Below, one piece after another: positions 9,710-17,752 of a DNA stretch of 64,000 nucleotides. The DNA is from Megasphaera_A sueciensis. GTDB taxonomy: Bacteria; Bacillota; Negativicutes; Veillonellales; Megasphaeraceae. The DNA lies in NCBI RefSeq assembly GCF_050219315.1, contig NZ_CP116939.1, forward strand, positions 124,001 to 188,000, written 5' to 3'. Position numbers and translations under genes: made by a program. Each line of letters begins with the position of its first letter. Position 1 is the first letter of the stretch. Under the pieces are notes generated by a model that ran no database searches, was not told the DNA's origin, and saw only the letters and a list, made by a program, of their open reading frames with translations.

Positions 9710-11509
9710 ATGGATACAATGGAAGGGTTGAGCCGCAGTCATTATTGCGGAGAAGTTACGGAAGCAGAAAAAGGCAAGGAAGTTATATTATGCGGCTGGG
9801 TAGAACGTCGTCGTGATCATGGCGGATTAATTTTTATCGATTTGCGTGATCGTACAGGTGTTATCCAGGTTGTTGCATCACCGGATTATGAAGAACAATC
9901 ATTTAAAAAAGCAGAACAAGTACGAACAGAATATGTACTTGCTATTCGTGGCGAAGTTCGCATGCGTGATGAAGAAACCGTTAATCAAAAGATGCCTACA
10001 GGCACAATTGAAGTACGTTGTGATGAAATGCGCATTTTAAATTCTTCTAAGACGCCGCCTTTCTATATTGAAGATAATGTAGATGTAGATGAAAGCATTC
10101 GTTTGAAATACCGGTATTTAGATCTTCGCCGTCCGGAAATGCAGAAGAATCTTATTATGCGTCATCGTGTAAAACATGCTATGCGTGAATTTTTAGATAA
10201 GAACGGTTTTTTTGAAATCGAAACTCCGGAACTTTGTAAAAGTACACCGGAAGGGGCCCGCGATTATCTTGTACCGAGCCGTGTAAATCCAGGAAAATTT
10301 TATGCATTGCCGCAATCTCCTCAGTTATTTAAACAACTCTTGATGATTTCCGGCATGGATCGGTATTTTCAGATTGCCCGCTGTTTCCGTGATGAAGATC
10401 TGCGTGCGGATCGCCAACCAGAATTTACACAACTTGACATGGAAATGTCTTTTATGAGTCAAGAACAAATTCTTCAGTTAACAGAACAACTGATGCATTA
10501 TATTTTTAAAGAAGTACTGGGACATGATATACAATTACCTATTCAGCGTATTACATGGGATTACGCTATGGAATATTATGGTTCCGACAAACCGGATTTA
10601 CGGTTTGATATGAAATTCACAGATATTACAGAACTTGTCCGAGGTACAGAATTCAAGGTATTCCGCAGTGTTATTGAAAAAGGGGGACAGGTTAAGGCAA
10701 TCAATGTAAAAGGGTATTCACAAATTCCCCGCCGTGAATTAGACGGACTTGTTGAATATGTCGGACACTATGGGGCGAAGGGATTAGCATGGATTTGCTT
10801 TACACCTGATGGAATCAAATCACAGGTCATGAAATTCCTGGGTGAAGATACGATTCAGGCAATTGGCGCAGCCTGTGGATCGGAAACAGGAGATTTGGTT
10901 CTCATGATTGCCGATAAACCAGCTGTTGTAGCTGCCGCACTAGGGGAACTTCGTAAAGAAATGGCACGGCGTACTCATCTTATAGATGAAAATAAATTTG
11001 CATTCACCTGGGTACTTGATTTCCCGATGTTTGAATATAATGAAGAAGAAAAACGGTATGTTGCCATGCATCATCCGTTTACAGCACCTCGTGATGAAGA
11101 TTTGGATAAATTGGAAACGGATCCGGGTCATGTATATGCTAAAGCCTATGACCTTGTTCTCAATGGAGTTGAATTGGGTGGCGGCAGTTTGCGTATTTAC
11201 CAGCAGGATATTCAACAGCGTGTTTTCAAGGCGATTGGCTTGACACCGGAAGATGCAAATGAAAAATTTGGCTTCTTACTCCGGGCATTTGAATACGGAG
11301 CTCCGCCGCATGGCGGTCTGGCTTTTGGACTTGATCGTATGATTATGCTTATGTTGAAGAGAAAATCTATTCGTGATGTTATTGCATTTCCGAAAACGCA
11401 GAATGCTATTGATCAAATGAGTGAAGCTCCGGGAGAAGTAGCTGTAAAACAATTGCGTGAACTCCATATCCGCATCAATGCAGAAGATAAGAATTTAGTT
11501 AAAAAATAA
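9710..11509 (+). CDS. aspS: Aspartate--tRNA ligase (bacterial type)
   Basis: Class II synthetase charging tRNA-Asp, possibly also tRNA-Asn if the strain uses the amidotransferase route. The N-terminal OB-fold anticodon-binding domain (residues 1-105, GWVERRRDHGGLIFIDLRDR) is followed by motif 2 (FQIARCFRDEDLRADRQPEFTQ is the region near 220), the bacterial GAD insertion around 300-410 and motif 3 (GLAFGLDRMIMLM near 535). The length of 599 residues is typical of the bacterial form. It is the last gene of the run starting at recJ and is followed by a strong hairpin terminator. Confidence 0.97.
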   Translation: MDTMEGLSRSHYCGEVTEAEKGKEVILCGWVERRRDHGGLIFIDLRDRTGVIQVVASPDYEEQSFKKAEQVRTEYVLAIRGEVRMRDEETVNQKMPTGTIEVRCDEMRILNSSKTPPFYIEDNVDVDESIRLKYRYLDLRRPEMQKNLIMRHRVKHAMREFLDKNGFFEIETPELCKSTPEGARDYLVPSRVNPGKFYALPQSPQLFKQLLMISGMDRYFQIARCFRDEDLRADRQPEFTQLDMEMSFMSQEQILQLTEQLMHYIFKEVLGHDIQLPIQRITWDYAMEYYGSDKPDLRFDMKFTDITELVRGTEFKVFRSVIEKGGQVKAINVKGYSQIPRRELDGLVEYVGHYGAKGLAWICFTPDGIKSQVMKFLGEDTIQAIGAACGSETGDLVLMIADKPAVVAAALGELRKEMARRTHLIDENKFAFTWVLDFPMFEYNEEEKRYVAMHHPFTAPRDEDLDKLETDPGHVYAKAYDLVLNGVELGGGSLRIYQQDIQQRVFKAIGLTPEDANEKFGFLLRAFEYGAPPHGGLAFGLDRMIMLMLKRKSIRDVIAFPKTQNAIDQMSEAPGEVAVKQLRELHIRINAEDKNLVKK

Positions 11510-11574
11510 CGGAATATATAGTAACCAGAATGTTAGAAATAAAAATGGCCAGTGGAAAAAACACTGAAATTTAT

Positions 11575-11606
11575 AAAAAGGTACCGGCAGCTCGGTACCT
11601 TTTTTT
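11575..11606 (+). terminator. Rho-independent terminator after aspS
   Basis: Seven-base perfect stem GGTACCG (11580-11586) and CGGTACC (11593-11599) with a six-base loop, followed by seven T residues. Flanking A and T runs could extend the stem and make it work in both directions. It closes the recJ-aspS run. Confidence 0.9.
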
Positions 11607-11819
11607 GAAAAGTGGTACGCATCCTGTTGCGGAGATAATTCAAATTTCTGGGATTTGTCATGGGGAAAGAACCGAGCGGAAGAAAAACACAGTTATGTAT
11701 TAACTGAATGAGAATGGGCATTTCAATCAATGTTATTCTGTAATATACAGTAATTATTTCGCTGCAGGGAAGAGATGCTTCTCTGGCAACGTAGTCGTCT
11801 TGAAAAGAGAGAATATGTG
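11607..11819 (+). other. Intergenic leader of the DapF-like gene
   Basis: About 210 bases between the aspS terminator and the next start. I see no open frame with a ribosome binding site, no RNA gene and no convincing sigma-70 promoter. The region must hold the promoter of the DapF-like gene; AAAAGAGAG just before the start is the likely ribosome binding site. Confidence 0.4.
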
Positions 11820-12641
11820 ATGAAAACTATACATTATGTATTAGCAGATCCGAGTGGGAATACAACTGTATTTGTATTAGACTCGGCAGCAGCCGGAGAA
11901 CGTGCTGTTTTAGCTGCCAAAATCCTCCGTTCTGATTCTATTGAAGCAGAACAAGTAGGTTTTCTTGCAATAAATAAGATAAAGCATGATTTTGATTTGC
12001 GTGTAGATATGATGGGGGGCGAATTTTGCGGCAATGCCGCTCGTTCAGCCGCTGCCTATGCAGCTATGGTAGAAGGTGCGGAAAAAGGTGAATATATGAT
12101 TTCATGTTCCGGCTGTATGGAAATTTTGAAGGCAAGCGTTCATCAACGGGCAGCAGGCGTGTATGATGCTTCTATTGAAATGCCTCTACCGCAGTCTGTA
12201 GATGCAGTTATTATTGACATAGACGGAGCTCCCTGCCGATTTTTTCGAGTCGTCCTTCCCGGCATTGTTCATTTTGTTTTTATAGGAAAAGGAGCAGCAG
12301 CAGTCAACAGGAATATTTTCTGGCGGGCTGTTAAAACGTATGTATCCGATGAAAACTATGCTGCTTATGGTCTTATTCTTCTTGATCCGACAATATGGAA
12401 AATGATTCCTGCCGTTTATGTAAAAGACACCCATACACTATATTGGGAACATAGCTGTGGTTCCGGATCTGCCGCGGCTGCGGCTGCGATAGCCTATATG
12501 GGGAATCGAAATATTGCTGTCAAGCTGCAGCAACCTGGCGGAGTAATAGCCGCGGCTGCGGTTGTTGTAAAAGGAGAACTTCAGCGTGTTATGATTGGCG
12601 GAGAAGTAAAATTGGAAACAGAAAAAATTATAGAGGTATAA
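11820..12641 (+). CDS. Diaminopimelate epimerase-like (DapF-fold) amino acid racemase
   Basis: A DapF-superfamily cofactor-independent racemase/epimerase, 273 residues. The two half-domains each carry their catalytic cysteine: GGEFCGNAARSAAAYAA near residue 63 and HSCGSGSAAAAAA near 217. Canonical DapF has ACGTG at the second position; here the motif is SCGSGS and the surroundings are diverged, resembling DapF-like racemases such as the CntK group rather than a housekeeping DapF. The substrate is unknown and no metallophore, opine or lysine genes are adjacent. ATG 11820 follows AAAAGAGAG; the longer frame from 11775 has no ribosome binding site. The gene stands alone between intergenic regions. 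Confidence 0.72.
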   Translation: MKTIHYVLADPSGNTTVFVLDSAAAGERAVLAAKILRSDSIEAEQVGFLAINKIKHDFDLRVDMMGGEFCGNAARSAAAYAAMVEGAEKGEYMISCSGCMEILKASVHQRAAGVYDASIEMPLPQSVDAVIIDIDGAPCRFFRVVLPGIVHFVFIGKGAAAVNRNIFWRAVKTYVSDENYAAYGLILLDPTIWKMIPAVYVKDTHTLYWEHSCGSGSAAAAAAIAYMGNRNIAVKLQQPGGVIAAAAVVVKGELQRVMIGGEVKLETEKIIEV

Positions 12642-12850
12642 CGAATCGGTATAAAACAGGTGGAAATAATTCTTTTATATAAAAGATAAAAAGAATCATT
12701 TTTTCTGTTTTGCTGTTGCCTGGGAATGATAGGAGATGTTTGATTGTTTCTATACAGACCTATTGTTTTGTTTTATAATAATAAAATAGTAAGAATATAT
12801 CATGCAGCTCTAGAAGCTGCTAATTTTATGAACAGGGGTGGATGCATATC
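12642..12850 (+). other. Intergenic region and fhs leader
   Basis: About 200 AT-rich bases. A weak stem, ATTCTTTT pairing with AAAAGAAT near 12668-12700 and followed by TTTTTT, may terminate the upstream gene. A TATAAT near 12774 is a possible -10 without a good -35. A small hairpin (GCAGCT and AGCTGC with a five-base loop, near 12804-12820) lies just before the fhs ribosome binding site AGGGGTGG. No known riboswitch was recognised. Confidence 0.4.
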
Positions 12851-14530
12851 ATGAGCAAGGTATTAAGCGATATTGAAATTGCACAGCAATCTAATTTGGA
12901 ACCAATCGTAAAAATTGCCGAAAAATGCGGCCTAAAAGAAGATGATTTGGAACTATATGGAAAATATAAAGCCAAAATTTCTTTTGGTGCTATTAAACGA
13001 TTATCTGCAAAAGAAGATGGCAAACTAGTTTTGGTGACCGCTATCAATCCAACTCCGGCAGGAGAAGGAAAGTCTATGACAACTATTGGTCTTGGCCAAG
13101 CACTAAATAAATTAGGACATAAAACAATGATCGCTCTGCGGGAACCTTCTCTTGGCCCTGTATTTGGTATTAAAGGAGGTGCTGCCGGTGGCGGATACTC
13201 CCAGGTGCTTCCTATGGAAGATATTAATTTGCATTTTACAGGTGATATGCATGCCATTACGGCGGCAAATAATTTGCTGGCTGCAGCTATTGATAACCAT
13301 GTTCATCAAGGAAATTCCCTTAAAATTGATGTGCGCCGTATTATTTGGAAACGTGTGATGGATATGAATGATCGGGCACTGCGAGGCATTGTTGTCGGAC
13401 TTGGCGGTAAGGTTTGCGGATTTCCCAGAGAAGATCATTTCATGATAACTGTAGCATCCGAAATTATGGCGATTCTCTGCTTAGCACATGATCTTATGGA
13501 TCTTAAAAAGAGAATGGGAGATATTATTGTAGCCTATAATTTAGAAGGTAAGCCTGTCACAGCCCGTGATCTTCAAGTCGATGGCGCAATGGCAATTTTA
13601 ATGAAAGATGCAATCAAGCCCAACCTCGTACAAACGACGGAAAATACGCCCGCGTTGGTCCATGGAGGTCCTTTTGCTAATATTGCGCATGGCTGCAATT
13701 CTGTTGTGGCTACAAAATTAGCAATGAAAATGGGAGATATTACCGTTACGGAAGCCGGTTTCGGTGCTGATCTGGGGGCGGAAAAATTTTTGGACATAAA
13801 ATGCCGTTTTGCCGGTATTAAACCGGATGCAGTTGTTATTGTCGCAACTATTCGGGCTTTGAAGATGCATGGCGGTGTTAAGAAAACAGATTTGACGGAA
13901 GAAAATCTGGAAGCGTTAAGAAAAGGATTTGCTAATTTGGCTAAGCATGTAGAAAATATGCGTAAATTCGATGTACCTGTTTTGGTCAGTATCAATAAAT
14001 TTATTACAGATACAAAAGCAGAAATTAGTCTTCTTAAGAAACTTTGTGAAAACTTTGGTGTTGATGTTGCATTAAATGACTGCTGGGCAAAAGGCGGCGA
14101 AGGCGGTATTGAAATGGCGGAACATGTACTGGAACTTATGAAAACAGAAAAGACACCGTATAAGCCTATTTATGATGAAAAAGATACTATTCCTCATAAG
14201 GTTGAAGCTATTGTCAAGGAAATATATGGGGGAGATGGCGTTATATTTGAAACAGCCGCCCAGAAACAAGTTACAGAATTAGAACACTTAGGTCTTGATA
14301 AAATGCCTGTTTGTATTGCTAAAACGCAATATTCTTTATCAGATGATCCAGAACTTCTCGGACGTCCGTCAGGGTTTAAAATAACGATTAAAGATGTCCG
14401 GATTTGTTCTGGCGCAGGATTTATTGTTTGTCAAACTAGTAATATTATGACTATGCCTGGTTTGCCGAAGGTACCGGCTGCTAATAGAATGGATATTGAT
14501 GAAAATGGTGTTATTACGGGGTTGTTCTAA
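12851..14530 (+). CDS. fhs: Formate--tetrahydrofolate ligase
   Basis: ATP-dependent ligation of formate to tetrahydrofolate, giving 10-formyl-THF for purine, formyl-methionine and one-carbon metabolism in the cytoplasm. The ATP-binding P-loop is TPAGEGKSMTTIGLGQAL near residue 63, followed by REPSLGPVFGIKGGAAGGGY near 96, both diagnostic. The C-terminal region with ICSGAGFIVCQTSNIMTMPG is complete. Length is 559 residues, as expected. ATG 12851 (MSKVLSDIEIAQ) lies 9 bp after GGTGG; ATG 12842 is too close to it. fchA starts at the very next base after the stop, so the pair interconverts formyl- and methenyl-THF. Confidence 0.97.
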   Translation: MSKVLSDIEIAQQSNLEPIVKIAEKCGLKEDDLELYGKYKAKISFGAIKRLSAKEDGKLVLVTAINPTPAGEGKSMTTIGLGQALNKLGHKTMIALREPSLGPVFGIKGGAAGGGYSQVLPMEDINLHFTGDMHAITAANNLLAAAIDNHVHQGNSLKIDVRRIIWKRVMDMNDRALRGIVVGLGGKVCGFPREDHFMITVASEIMAILCLAHDLMDLKKRMGDIIVAYNLEGKPVTARDLQVDGAMAILMKDAIKPNLVQTTENTPALVHGGPFANIAHGCNSVVATKLAMKMGDITVTEAGFGADLGAEKFLDIKCRFAGIKPDAVVIVATIRALKMHGGVKKTDLTEENLEALRKGFANLAKHVENMRKFDVPVLVSINKFITDTKAEISLLKKLCENFGVDVALNDCWAKGGEGGIEMAEHVLELMKTEKTPYKPIYDEKDTIPHKVEAIVKEIYGGDGVIFETAAQKQVTELEHLGLDKMPVCIAKTQYSLSDDPELLGRPSGFKITIKDVRICSGAGFIVCQTSNIMTMPGLPKVPAANRMDIDENGVITGLF

Positions 14531-15151
14531 GTGGCAAATGAGAAATTATGTGATATGACGGTAAGAGAGCTGTTAGCCGCTACGGCTTCCCGTGCTCCGG
14601 CGCCCGGCGGCGGCGGTATTGCTGCTATGACAGCGGCGGCGGCAGCGGCATTACTGGAAATGGTTGCAAACCTTACTATTGGAAAAAAAGGATATGAACA
14701 AGCTGCGGCAGATATGCAGCATATCAAACTGCAGTGTGAACGGATACGGGAATATTGCCTTACTGCGATTGACGCAGATGCAGAGGCGTTTCGTTCTGTT
14801 ATTGCTGCGCTTCGCTTATCCAAAGACAGGCCGGAACGGCCAGAAAAAATCCAGCAGGCTTTTAAAGAAGCAGCTCAAGTTCCCTATGAGCTGAGTACAC
14901 AGATATTTATTATTCTTGAACTATCCCAAAATGTTATCCGCAATGGTAATTCATGGGCTCTTACAGATGCAGCTATTTCTGTTTTACAAGCCAGAGCGGC
15001 TATGCGCAGTGCTTTTTATAGTGTTAAAGTCAATTTATCATCCATCAAGGACCCACAATTTATAGAAGTGATGGAACAGGCTATGTTGGAGCTTGATAGA
15101 AGAGCAGAAGTTATTGAGCAGGAAGTTTTGAACGTTTATGACCATCGGTAA
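14531..15151 (+). CDS. fchA: Cyclodeaminase/cyclohydrolase family protein (FchA-like)
   Basis: A member of the formiminotransferase-cyclodeaminase C-terminal domain family, 206 residues, all-helical, acting as methenyl-THF cyclohydrolase or formimino-THF cyclodeaminase. The glycine-rich substrate motif APAPGGGGIAAMTAAAAAAL lies near residue 17, and the ELSQNVIRNGNSWALTDAAI region near 135 carries the conserved Asp. There is no formiminotransferase domain, so with fhs immediately upstream the cyclohydrolase role is likelier. The start is GTG, directly abutting the fhs stop codon. fchA is a family-level symbol. Confidence 0.85.
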   Translation: MANEKLCDMTVRELLAATASRAPAPGGGGIAAMTAAAAAALLEMVANLTIGKKGYEQAAADMQHIKLQCERIREYCLTAIDADAEAFRSVIAALRLSKDRPERPEKIQQAFKEAAQVPYELSTQIFIILELSQNVIRNGNSWALTDAAISVLQARAAMRSAFYSVKVNLSSIKDPQFIEVMEQAMLELDRRAEVIEQEVLNVYDHR

Positions 15152-15219
15152 CCGAACAAAATCTGATGGGGATAGTTGCCGAAGCTAAATATGATAAGGG
15201 TAATATTACAGGAGATCTC

Positions 15220-16263
15220 ATGCATATATTAGGACAAGAAAAACGAACATTTCCTATTGCTGGTAGTATTTTTATTGTAGTTGTTCTGCTTTTGAGTTAT
15301 TTTTTCTATTATACAAAGACTCCTGCATATTCGATATATATTGTTCAAAAAGCTATAGAACAGCATGATTGGGAAACTTTTGCAGACCATGTTGATACAG
15401 ACCATGTTTTATCATCTGCTTTTGATGATATATTAGAAGAAAGCAGATCCGATGCCGAAGCAGCCAATATGGCCAAGAACTTAACAGAACCTTTTCTTCA
15501 GATATTGAAGCCGGGACTGGTTGATTCTCTGCAGGATTGTCTGCATGATTATATAGAAGCAGGAAATTACGAAACAAATTTGCAGGATATGGACATTCGG
15601 CAGCGCCTGAATTTGGAAGATATGAAAAAGGATACGGATTTAAATTTTGTTCGATATAAAAATGTATTATATACAAAAAAAAGTGACAATGGAGATCCTG
15701 TTGTTGGTATTGTTGTTACGGATTCTGTGTTGAAACAGTCGTTTGTTTTGGATTTGGCGATGCGGAAAAATCTGGACGGTTCTTGGAAGATTATAAAAAT
15801 TCTTAATCTTAAAGAATATATTCGAGCTATTAAAAAGGCACGACAGGAAAAACTTCAAGTTTTAAATACAGGTATCCGGCAAAAAATTGATTCGGTAGCT
15901 GAGCGGGGATACACAACCGTGAAAATTGTGTCTGATGGGGTATCGGGACAGCGGAAATCCCTGCAAATTCATGCGCAGCTTACTTTGCACGGCAGTAAAC
16001 CGATTCAGTCTGTTTCCGGTAAAGCGTATGCTAGGACTGCGGATGGACAGCAATTGCAATTTCCTTTTTTGATTGAGCGGGGAACTGTGGAACAACTTCA
16101 ACAAACGATAGATATTGTATCGGATCTTAATCCGTTCCTTCCTAAAGAACGAGCTTTTACTATGAACGGAGCGGAGATTCATTCTTGGATTATCGTTAAC
16201 TGTATTAGGTATGCTGATGGTACAGAATTAAAAAACTATGAAGAACTCCCTGATACTATGTAA
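15220..16263 (+). CDS. Membrane-anchored protein, DUF2939-like
   Basis: A 347-residue protein with one N-terminal membrane segment (about residues 14-32, IAGSIFIVVVLLLSYFFYY) and a long soluble extracytoplasmic part. The sequence after the anchor (PAYSIYIVQKAIEQHDW ... FADHVDTD) resembles DUF2939-type proteins, in which a short repeat describes an anchored helical domain. No enzymatic motif is visible. ATG 15220 follows AGGAG by five bases; a longer frame from 15166 has no clear ribosome binding site. It lies 68 bp after fchA and ends at a strong terminator, so it may share the fhs transcript. Function unknown. Confidence 0.7.
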   Translation: MHILGQEKRTFPIAGSIFIVVVLLLSYFFYYTKTPAYSIYIVQKAIEQHDWETFADHVDTDHVLSSAFDDILEESRSDAEAANMAKNLTEPFLQILKPGLVDSLQDCLHDYIEAGNYETNLQDMDIRQRLNLEDMKKDTDLNFVRYKNVLYTKKSDNGDPVVGIVVTDSVLKQSFVLDLAMRKNLDGSWKIIKILNLKEYIRAIKKARQEKLQVLNTGIRQKIDSVAERGYTTVKIVSDGVSGQRKSLQIHAQLTLHGSKPIQSVSGKAYARTADGQQLQFPFLIERGTVEQLQQTIDIVSDLNPFLPKERAFTMNGAEIHSWIIVNCIRYADGTELKNYEELPDTM

Positions 16264-16320
16264 CATACCATATATACGTATGAAATATGGAGATTAGATT
16301 TTATATAAGATAAGATATTG

Positions 16321-16365
16321 TATGAAAAAATCCATGCATGTTTTACATGCATGGATTTTTTCATA
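16321..16365 (+). terminator. Strong rho-independent terminator
   Basis: A perfect 20-bp stem (16321-16340 pairing with 16346-16365) around the five-base loop TTTTA, with CCATGCATG at its core and an A-run/T-run at its base. It ends the transcript of the anchored DUF2939-like gene and may work in both directions. Confidence 0.92.
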
Positions 16366-16429
16366 TGGATATAGTAATATATAATTATGGAGATTATTTT
16401 TAATGGAAATACATCAGGGAGAAAATAGT

Positions 16430-16939
16430 ATGCTTAATAAAAAAGGGCAAGGACTGACGGAATATGGAATTATTTTTCTTCTCATCGTGGGAATCGGTTT
16501 TTTATCTGTCTTTTATATAAATAATAATGAAAGGGGTATCTATTCCGCGGTGTCATCTAAATTGCGATCTATGGCCGGAAACAACGAAAATTATGATACG
16601 GATGAAACAACGATTGTAGCAGGACAAAAGGTTACTTTTACTACATTAACCGTTCAGGGCAAAGATAGGATATATAGAGTTGCCTGGTTTTTAGATGATA
16701 AAGGACAGCGAGTTTATTTTCCCTACAGGGATACTAACGGATTACATGATACCTCGGATTTACAAGGTATTCATTGGGGACATGATTATACTGTTGAACA
16801 TGAAAGCGATGGAGGCATGTCTACTTATTTTCGAAGTACAGATGGAGCATACTATAAGATTACGGATTATAGTAATAGTGAAACGAAAATATCGAAATAT
16901 GAAGGAATTCCCGATTCTCGTTATATTCGTACTCCGTAA
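16430..16939 (+). CDS. Orphan pilin-like protein (class III/Flp-type N-terminus)
   Basis: A 169-residue protein whose N-terminus looks like a prepilin: the short basic leader MLNKKG is followed by QGLTEYGIIFLLIVGIGFL, with Glu five residues after the presumed cleavage glycine and a hydrophobic helix of about 20 residues. This is the pattern processed by prepilin peptidases in Flp/Tad and archaeal-type pilins. The remaining 140 residues are polar, Tyr- and Asp-rich, and unlike a short Flp pilin, so a minor pilin or pseudopilin is more likely. ATG 16430 lies 8 bp after AGGGAG. No pilus ATPase, platform or peptidase gene is nearby. Terminators flank it on both sides, so it is monocistronic. Confidence 0.6.
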   Translation: MLNKKGQGLTEYGIIFLLIVGIGFLSVFYINNNERGIYSAVSSKLRSMAGNNENYDTDETTIVAGQKVTFTTLTVQGKDRIYRVAWFLDDKGQRVYFPYRDTNGLHDTSDLQGIHWGHDYTVEHESDGGMSTYFRSTDGAYYKITDYSNSETKISKYEGIPDSRYIRTP

Positions 16940-16984
16940 CGAAGAATACTGATTTATGCATCAGGATGTATTATATATATTGAA

Positions 16985-17025
16985 TAAAAACAGCCGGGAT
17001 AAAAATTTTATCTCGACTGTTTTTC
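16985..17025 (+). terminator. Terminator after the pilin-like gene
   Basis: AAAAACAG pairs with CTGTTTTT, continuing inward with few mismatches to GATAA and TTATC around a short AT loop. It is nearly symmetric, so it could also stop transcription from the opposite strand, where the thiolase remnant lies. Confidence 0.8.
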
Positions 17026-17049
17026 TATATGCAATTTTTATAACTGCAT

Positions 17050-17297
17050 TTAGATATCACGTGTCCATAAAGATGCCATCGCGGGTCCGCCGCCTACACA
17101 TAGAAAAGCACATCCCGTCTTGTAATCTTGGCGCTGCATTTCATATAGCATAGTAACAATGATCCGCAATGCGGAACATCCTACAGGATGTCCTAAGGCG
17201 ATACCGGAACCATTTACATTTGTACGATTCATGTCTATTTCATAACCGTATTCTTCTTTGAGTTTGCGGCAGATTCCTAAAAATTGAGCGGAAAAAT
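17050..17297 (-). pseudogene. Thiolase (acetyl-CoA C-acetyltransferase) C-terminal remnant
   Basis: Reading the minus strand from about 17297 to the stop at 17050-17052 gives roughly the last 80 residues of a thiolase. It includes AQFLGICRKLKEE, the active-site element NVNGSGIALGHPVGCSA with the catalytic His, and CVGGGPAMASLW, which matches the C-terminal CxGGG motif with the second catalytic Cys. Upstream of about 17297 similarity stops in AT-rich non-coding sequence, so some 300 N-terminal residues are missing and there is no promoter or start. I read this as the surviving 3' end of a deleted gene. Confidence 0.8.
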
Positions 17298-17401
17298 AAC
17301 AAGTAATAACAATTGATAATTATAGATAATATATTAAAAATAAATAGCAGATAAGAGGTATTAGTCTGCAGTATATATGGAAAATTTATTATTATAGATT
17401 T

Positions 17402-17429
17402 TTGTTATCTATAGGGTGTGTGATATAAT
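17402..17429 (+). promoter_or_regulatory. Candidate sigma-70 promoter
   Basis: TTGTTA at 17402-17407 and TATAAT at 17424-17429 with a 16-bp spacer. If used for mmdA it would give a leader of over 300 bases; alternatively it drives an unannotated small RNA. Confidence 0.45.
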
Positions 17430-17688
17430 ATAATGTACCGAAAATATTATTGAAGCATAGAGATTCTAAATAATTTGCTATTTTATTGGGATAAAAAGAG
17501 TATGTATATATTTTAGGATGCGATGTAGTATTTACAGTGTATTGAGGAGGGATGTAGCATAAGATATGCAATAATAAATTTGTAAACGTTAAAAATCAAG
17601 ACTGATATATATGGTGTATTATGCGATGTAAGGGGCAAGTGTTACTATAGAAGGCGTATCATAATATAGTATGAAATGATGAAGGATA

Positions 17689-17717
17689 ATGAAAAAAAAA
17701 TTGTTTCATGATATAAT
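17689..17717 (+). promoter_or_regulatory. Candidate mmdA promoter
   Basis: ATGAAA (17689-17694), a 17-bp spacer and a perfect TATAAT (17712-17717), giving a short leader before the mmdA ribosome binding site GGAGGTG. The -35 is weak. Confidence 0.5.
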
Positions 17718-17752
17718 AAGTAATTGTGTGAAAGACGTAATGGAGGTGTATT

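Larger units (their letters stand above)
17298..17752 (+). other. AT-rich intergenic region before mmdA
   Basis: About 455 bases with no convincing gene. A GAGGAGGG sequence near 17545 looks like a ribosome binding site but leads straight into stop codons. Two candidate promoters are listed separately. It borders the thiolase remnant, so part of it may be decayed coding sequence. No conserved riboswitch or RNA fold was recognised. Confidence 0.5.

Noticed and set aside
8416..9710. T-box leader for hisS or aspS
   Set aside because: Only 1 and 7 bp separate these genes from their upstream neighbours, leaving no room for a leader.
12826..13995. Minus-strand open frames of about 140 residues within fhs
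   Set aside because: Shadows of the conserved fhs gene, with no ribosome binding site or homology.
17298..17752. Riboswitch or small gene upstream of mmdA
   Set aside because: No recognised aptamer core, and open frames with ribosome binding sites end after a few codons.
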